NCBI GenBank assembly: GCA_003454665.1
Contig: DMKB01000215.1
Coordinates: forward strand, 1-8,881
Direction: 5' to 3'
DNA length: 8,881 nt
From: Nitrospiraceae bacterium
Lineage (GTDB): Bacteria; Nitrospirota; UBA9217
Positions 5,604-8,881 of this stretch are shown one piece after another. The notes under the pieces are model-generated. The model did no database searches. It was given only the letters and a program-made list of their open reading frames with translations, and was not told the origin of the DNA. The first letter of the stretch is position 1. Each line of letters starts with the position of its first letter. A program made the position numbers and the translations under genes.

Positions 5604-6341
5604 TTACTCCAGGTCCCGGAGCAGTTGAATGCTTTCCCCATGTTCATCTTGCCAAGCATCCAGTTCAAGAATGACGAAAAGATCGCGCTTCCTGCGGAGG
5701 AGCGCCTGCAGCGCATCGAGCTCCCTGCAGCCGGGTACCAGCGGCCAGTGGTCCTTCACACCGTAACGTTCCTCGCCCTGATGATGTATGTGCACGAACC
5801 TCACGCGATCGACCATCGGCTGCGGCAGTCCGCTGATGAACGTGATCGAATCGACACCGGCGGTCTCGAGATGCCCGATGTCGATCGTGATTGAAACATC
5901 GGCCTGGAGCGAAAGGACAAACCGTTCCCAGAACCACAGAATATCCTCCGAATGAAAAGAATTCTCGATGGAGACGTGGCACAGGCCTGCTATCGTCCGC
6001 ACCTGATGTTCATATGCAGCGGCACGTTTACTGGACAACCGGTCGCCGTCCTCACCGCCTTCGTCATGAATAATAATGCCGAGATCGCTGGCATGCGACA
6101 ATCTTCGAAAGACCTCCGCGGTTTTTTCTGCCTGTTGATTCGATAATGAATATTCAAGCGGATGAAAGACAGTCCTGATGCTCTGTTTCCGACATTTCTC
6201 TGCCATGGAGATCGCCTCGCTTACCGCGCGGTCGCCGTCGGATACACCCCAGTCCGCGGTTTTCCAGAGAGATATCTGGGCGAACTTCAGGGGCTGGGCG
6301 CCAATATCGTCAGTCCGTATGATACGGTATCCTATCTCCAT
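5604..6341 (-). CDS. Xylose-isomerase-like TIM-barrel protein (sugar phosphate isomerase/epimerase family)
   Basis: A 245-residue protein with the pattern of the AP-endonuclease-2/xylose-isomerase-like TIM barrel, cytosolic and metal-dependent. Candidate metal ligands occur at the expected strand ends: E126 in VSIENSF, D154 and H157 in ITIDIGHL, H184 and H186 in FVHIHHQ, D197/H198 in KDHWP and E226 in VILELD. H60 (TVFHPLEY) and H92 (IIHDEGG) occupy the usual earlier strand ends. No signal peptide is present. The family includes sugar isomerases, epimerases and endonuclease IV; this protein lacks obvious endonuclease IV signatures and is shorter, so I favour sugar or polyol chemistry, with the substrate unknown. 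The ATG at 6341 is the first start after an in-frame stop, but no Shine-Dalgarno is visible. Its upstream region is occupied by a MITE-like element. Confidence 0.8.
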   Translation of the reverse strand: MEIGYRIIRTDDIGAQPLKFAQISLWKTADWGVSDGDRAVSEAISMAEKCRKQSIRTVFHPLEYSLSNQQAEKTAEVFRRLSHASDLGIIIHDEGGEDGDRLSSKRAAAYEHQVRTIAGLCHVSIENSFHSEDILWFWERFVLSLQADVSITIDIGHLETAGVDSITFISGLPQPMVDRVRFVHIHHQGEERYGVKDHWPLVPGCRELDALQALLRRKRDLFVILELDAWQDEHGESIQLLRDLE

Positions 6342-6363
6342 AATTATACAGTGAAATTCTTAT

Positions 6364-6520
6364 ATTGGACGCGGATAAACGCGGATTTTAACAGCAGGAG
6401 GAAAATAAACATACCTATGCGGCAAAATTACTTTTTTGACTTCGCCTTCCTGCCTTTTTCTGCTTCACCTCGGCTTCACAATCTATTCTCCGCTTTTTCT
6501 GCGGTGATCTGCGTCCTAAT
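6364..6520. mobile_element. MITE-like or REP-like intergenic element with imperfect terminal inverted repeats
   Basis: The left end (6364-6389) reads ATTGGACGCGGAT then AAACGCGGATTTT. The inverse of the right end (6520-6494) reads ATTAGGACGCAGAT then CACCGCAGAAAAA. The two ends match over about 25 bases with one gap and a few substitutions, and each is internally 10-bp periodic (ACGCGGATAA/ACGCGGATTT; TCTGCGGTGA/TCTGCGTCCT). The interior has no open frame of note and is pyrimidine-rich on the plus strand. The element fills almost the whole gap between the DUF192 stop and the TIM-barrel start. No clear target-site duplication is seen, so transposition is inferred only from the ends. Confidence 0.5.
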
Positions 6521-6526
6521 ATGCCT

Positions 6527-7000
6527 CTATTTAATACGTACCCTTTCTCCGACCTGAATCCCGGATCCCGCCGCGGTCTCGATCACCCATTGAACCGGCC
6601 GCCCGGAGGGATAGGTGTCCCTGCTTCCCGGCGTGCAATGGCGATATACCTGGAAGATAACAGCATCGGGCCCAACAAAGATAATGTCGATCGGAAAGGT
6701 CACGGTACCCATCCAGAAGGTCACTCGCTCCGGTTGAGCATAGACGAACAGCACTGCCTCGTCCGGCTGTAATGGCCGAAATCCCTGGAGACCTTTTGCC
6801 CGGAGCTGATTGGTGTTGTTGTATAGGACTACCGAAAATGTGCGCGTCACGTTCTTGGCTTCTGCAGGGACAATGGTCAGGGAATGTGGCTTGTCCTTGA
6901 GCACAGCAACAGGCCGCTCCCCGGCTGCACCAGCCAGGGGACAAATAATTGCCATGACAGCAAAAGCCAAGCAGAGGTGTTTGAAATTGACAGAATGCAT
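6527..7000 (-). CDS. Secreted DUF192-family protein
   Basis: A 157-residue exported protein. The signal peptide spans about residues 1-25 (HLCLAFAVMAIICPLAGA, then AGERP). The DUF192 pattern follows: a strand with FSVVLYNNTNQLRAKGLQG (the family's R-x-x-GL core), EAVLFVYAQPERVTFWMGTVTFPIDIIFV (88-109 region; the family's hallmark FWM...PLDIIF segment), and the C-terminal GIQVGERVRI, equivalent to the usual GIKVGDRV. DUF192 proteins form a small beta fold of unknown function, often exported. An in-frame TTG at 7030 would add ten residues, but the ATG at 7000 gives a cleaner signal peptide; neither has a good ribosome site. It lies 73 bases behind mltA on the same strand and may be co-transcribed with it. 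Confidence 0.87.
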   Translation of the reverse strand: MHSVNFKHLCLAFAVMAIICPLAGAAGERPVAVLKDKPHSLTIVPAEAKNVTRTFSVVLYNNTNQLRAKGLQGFRPLQPDEAVLFVYAQPERVTFWMGTVTFPIDIIFVGPDAVIFQVYRHCTPGSRDTYPSGRPVQWVIETAAGSGIQVGERVRIK

Positions 7001-7039
7001 GAGGATTAAACGATCCGAGAAAATTGTCAATTCTTATTT

Positions 7040-7066
7040 CTTCGTGTCCTTCGTGATCTTCGTGGC
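7040..7066 (+). repeat. Three-unit 9-bp tandem repeat (CTTCGTGNN)
   Basis: CTTCGTGTC, CTTCGTGAT and CTTCGTGGC follow each other at 7040-7048, 7049-7057 and 7058-7066: a constant heptamer plus two variable bases. The array fills the spacer between mltA and the DUF192 gene, ending 8 bases from the mltA stop. I recall similar CTTCGTG strings in intergenic regions of several bacteria, but cannot check copies here. Confidence 0.8.
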
Positions 7067-7073
7067 CGATAAA

Positions 7074-8339
7074 TTACTCGTGTCGCTTTTTCACCAGAAA
7101 AAACAACTCGCCCTCCTGCTGCATATAACCTGCCGCGGTCTCGGCCTCGGGGCCGTGCCCCCAGAACAGGTCGACCCTGCCCGCGCCACTGATCGCACCA
7201 CCGGTATCCTGGTTCAGCACAAACCGGGTGAAGGGAATCCATTCGGTGATTTCTCCCTCTTCGTTCATGACCGGCTTCTCCGTCTGAATGATCCCTAAGG
7301 CCCCTTTTGGAAAGAGACTGCTGTCCGTGGCAATGGTTCTACCGCCCGTCACCGGCACGCCGATGCTCCCGATGGCCGGGCCGGTGTCGATTCTGAAGAA
7401 CACATAACTGGGATTACGATTGAGTATCTCGTAGATCTTCCCGGGGTTATCGCTAAGGTACTTCCGTATTGCCTGCATGGACATCTCATCTTTCGGTATC
7501 GCGTTGATGTCGATCAAGTGTTTACCGATACTCCGATATGGCTGACCGTTCTGGCCGTTGTACAGAACGCTTACGACATCGCCGCCGACGATATCCACTT
7601 TGCCTGATCCCTGTATCTGGAGCATAAAAATATCGACGGGATCCGCGCACCAGAGAAGTTCCAGGCCCTTTCCTCCCAGTGCTTTCTGATGATCGATTTC
7701 CTCACGCGTATAGTAAGGAACGACCTTTTTACCCTCGAGCCTGCCGAACAATCTGTTTTTTCTGAAGGTATTGCCGAATTGGGCAAGGTCGACCTCGATG
7801 ATGTCGTCAGGCCTTTTGTACAGCGGGTAGCGGAACATGCCTTGTTCCTTGAGCGCACAGGAGATCATCGGCGAATAATACCCGGTAAACAACACGTTTC
7901 CGCGACCATCATGGCCTACCGAGCGATAGAGGCTGAAATTCCTCTTAATGCGCTCTGCTTTTTCTTTCGGGGCTAGCGTTTCGTCACCTATTATAGAGAG
8001 AAAGGTCTCGAGCGTTTCCGACATCTCAGCGGCAGAGACCTGATGGGGGCCTACCTGAAAGACGCTTGATGCGGGACTCTTCCGATAATACTCCAGGCTC
8101 CGCTGCGCTGCTGTCGAGAGGTCCCGGAGCGCCAGATCATCATGGAGCGTTCCCACCTTTCGCCACGGTACGGGCCGCAGCGCGTCCAGCGGCCCAGTCA
8201 CCGGCGGCCTGGCACAGGAAAACAGTAACAGAACGACGATCAGCGCAGTAAGCGCCCGAATCACCTGCAGAGAGCCGTTACGCGCATTCTCAGAGGACGC
8301 ACACAAGGAAGGGCGCCGCTTGTTTTTTGCCTCCATCAT
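7074..8339 (-). CDS. mltA: Membrane-bound lytic murein transglycosylase A (MltA), outer-membrane lipoprotein
   Basis: Cleaves the MurNAc-GlcNAc bond of peptidoglycan with formation of 1,6-anhydro-MurNAc, in wall turnover and septum splitting. From the ATG at 8339 it has 421 residues. A hydrophobic segment (about 26-41) ends in a lipobox LFS-C42, with Ala43, so it should be lipidated and sent to the outer membrane. The MltA barrel is recognisable by LFTGYYSP, the FMLQIQGSG segment and YVFFR. The C-terminal 3D domain has Q-DTGGAI with D378 and RVDLFWG with D390, matching E. coli D297 and the catalytic D308. Start choice is uncertain: a GTG at 8264 would give a short, more typical lipoprotein signal (VIRALTALIVVLLLFSC), and a TTG at 8375 would run into the rRNA terminator. 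No strong ribosome site is visible. It lies directly behind the rRNA operon terminator. Confidence 0.93.
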   Translation of the reverse strand: MMEAKNKRRPSLCASSENARNGSLQVIRALTALIVVLLLFSCARPPVTGPLDALRPVPWRKVGTLHDDLALRDLSTAAQRSLEYYRKSPASSVFQVGPHQVSAAEMSETLETFLSIIGDETLAPKEKAERIKRNFSLYRSVGHDGRGNVLFTGYYSPMISCALKEQGMFRYPLYKRPDDIIEVDLAQFGNTFRKNRLFGRLEGKKVVPYYTREEIDHQKALGGKGLELLWCADPVDIFMLQIQGSGKVDIVGGDVVSVLYNGQNGQPYRSIGKHLIDINAIPKDEMSMQAIRKYLSDNPGKIYEILNRNPSYVFFRIDTGPAIGSIGVPVTGGRTIATDSSLFPKGALGIIQTEKPVMNEEGEITEWIPFTRFVLNQDTGGAISGAGRVDLFWGHGPEAETAAGYMQQEGELFFLVKKRHE

Positions 8340-8377
8340 AAGCTCTACATTACCATGAGTTTCCGGCCTGTGCAAAT

Positions 8378-8408
8378 AAAAAAGCCCATCATCGTATGAT
8401 GATGGGCT
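8378..8408 (-). terminator. Intrinsic terminator of the rRNA operon
   Basis: A perfect 11-bp stem, AGCCCATCATC (8383-8393) with GATGATGGGCT (8398-8408), around a 4-base loop. Read on the minus strand, it is followed by a T-run (8382-8378) and a further AT stretch. It lies 12 bases beyond the 3' end of 5S rRNA. Confidence 0.93.
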
Positions 8409-8420
8409 GTGAAATAATAT

Positions 8421-8537
<117 letters not shown>

Positions 8538-8554
8538 AACCTTAAAAACGATTT

Positions 8555-8645
8555 AATTGTAAATCTCAAATTGCAAAAGTTAAATTGTAAATTTAATACC
8601 TCAACTTTACAATGTTAAATTTCCAATTTGCAATTTCCAATTCGA
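8555..8645. repeat. Heptamer-phased AT-rich array in the rRNA spacer
   Basis: From 8555 the sequence divides into 13 consecutive 7-base units: AATTGTA, AATCTCA, AATTGCA, AAAGTTA, AATTGTA, AATTTAA, three degenerate units, AATTTCC, AATTTGC, AATTTCC and AATTCGA. Ten of thirteen begin with AA, and phase is kept across the degenerate centre. The two halves are also roughly inverted (8568-8591 against 8606-8636), so the RNA can fold into a long, imperfect stem. Confidence 0.6.
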
Positions 8646-8662
8646 CCTTCGCAAGAAGGTCG
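8643..8662. other. Perfect 8-bp hairpin in the 23S-5S spacer
   Basis: CGACCTTC (8643-8650) and GAAGGTCG (8655-8662) pair perfectly around a 4-base loop, GCAA on the plus strand and TTGC in the transcribed strand. No T-run follows, so it is not a terminator. It is a stable structure inside the rRNA precursor. Confidence 0.7.
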
Positions 8663-8726
8663 TTTGACACCAAATACGCGCAGGATACTTCGAAAAGCCG
8701 AATGTGTCAGAAGCAGAAAATTTAGT

Positions 8727-8881
8727 GGTTAAGCCTCACGACCTATTAGTACTGGTTAGCTCAGGATGTTACCACCCTTACACGCCCAGCCTATCAACCC
8801 GGTAGTCTACCGGGGGTCTTCAGGGGTCTTACGACCCGGGATATCTAGTCTTGAGGTGGGTTTCCCGCTTAGATGCTTTCA
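8727..8881 (-). rRNA. rrl: 23S ribosomal RNA, 3' end (partial)
   Basis: The minus strand of 8727-8881 matches the conserved 23S 3' end: GAGCTAACCAGTACTAATAGG followed by TCGTGAGGCTTAACC at the very terminus, with GCTGGGCGTGTAAG, GGTAGACTACCGGGTTGATAG and AAGCATCTAAGCGGGAAACC upstream. The gene continues beyond the right edge. The 3' end is placed at 8727 by comparison with the E. coli terminus and may be off by a few bases. Confidence 0.96.

Larger units (their letters stand above)
8538..8726 (-). other. 23S-5S transcribed spacer
   Basis: A 189-base spacer with no tRNA. It holds an AT-rich heptamer-phased array (8555-8645), a perfect hairpin (8643-8662), and a 6-bp pairing of TGACAC with GTGTCA (8664-8669 and 8704-8709) near the 23S end. 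These structures lie in RNA that must be cut to release 23S and 5S, so they may be processing signals. Confidence 0.7.

Noticed and set aside
6343..6348. Perfect TATAAT on the minus strand one base before the TIM-barrel ATG
   Set aside because: As a -10 box it would start transcription inside the second or third codon, and no -35 lies at the right distance. It is more likely a chance match in AT-rich DNA.
7001..7030. Upstream TTG start and TTGACA motif for the DUF192 gene
   Set aside because: The TTG extension lacks a ribosome site and lengthens the signal peptide for no reason. The TTGACA has no -10 at a proper distance before the ATG at 7000.
8346..8375. TTGCAC-17-TAATGT as an mltA promoter
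   Set aside because: Both boxes match consensus at only 3 of 6 positions and the -35 overlaps the terminator tail. Too weak to list as a feature.
8664..8709. Possible tRNA between 23S and 5S rRNA
   Set aside because: A TGACAC/GTGTCA pairing exists, but there is no T-loop (GTTCRANNC), anticodon arm or 3' CCA pattern on either strand.

Overview
The window reads as a chromosomal stretch from a Gram-negative bacterium. An MltA-type lipoprotein implies an outer membrane and peptidoglycan turnover, and the coding regions are moderately GC-rich. The gene set (a hybrid kinase with a PhnD-like sensor, an HPF/cold-shock fusion, a DUF192 protein) would suit a Nitrospirota- or Desulfobacterota-like organism. 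That placement is a guess from style, not from a marker comparison.

Layout, left to right. Positions 1-541 (minus) carry a membrane-anchored or secreted staphylococcal-nuclease-type thermonuclease cut by the window edge. It is divergent from dtd (697-1146, plus), which removes D-amino acids from mischarged tRNA. A leader with several hairpins then precedes a small four-helix membrane protein (1329-1667, plus). That gene is convergent with a 901-residue hybrid sensor histidine kinase (1812-4517, minus), and a perfect 19-bp-stem hairpin separates the two. After a 437-base divergent intergenic region comes an HPF-type ribosome hibernation factor fused to a cold-shock domain (4955-5503, plus). 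It is convergent, across a second hairpin, with a run of minus-strand genes: a xylose-isomerase-like TIM-barrel protein (5604-6341), a secreted DUF192 protein (6527-7000) and mltA (7074-8339). The right end is the 3' part of a minus-strand rRNA operon: the 23S 3' end (8727 to beyond the edge), a spacer, 5S (8421-8537) and a clear intrinsic terminator (8378-8408).

The genes do not form one pathway. They are mostly housekeeping functions (tRNA proofreading, ribosome hibernation, cell-wall turnover, rRNA) plus an orphan signalling protein. I see no phage, CRISPR, toxin-antitoxin or conventional defence system. The most unusual material lies between genes. Spacers in the right half carry different short-period repeats: a 10-bp-periodic pair of ends forming a roughly 157-bp MITE-like element, a 9-bp CTTCGTG array, and a 13-unit heptamer-phased AT-rich array inside the 23S-5S spacer. 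The hybrid kinase is the most interesting protein, because it combines a PhnD/TtrS-like periplasmic sensor with a four-cysteine PAS domain and has no recognisable target genes next to it.
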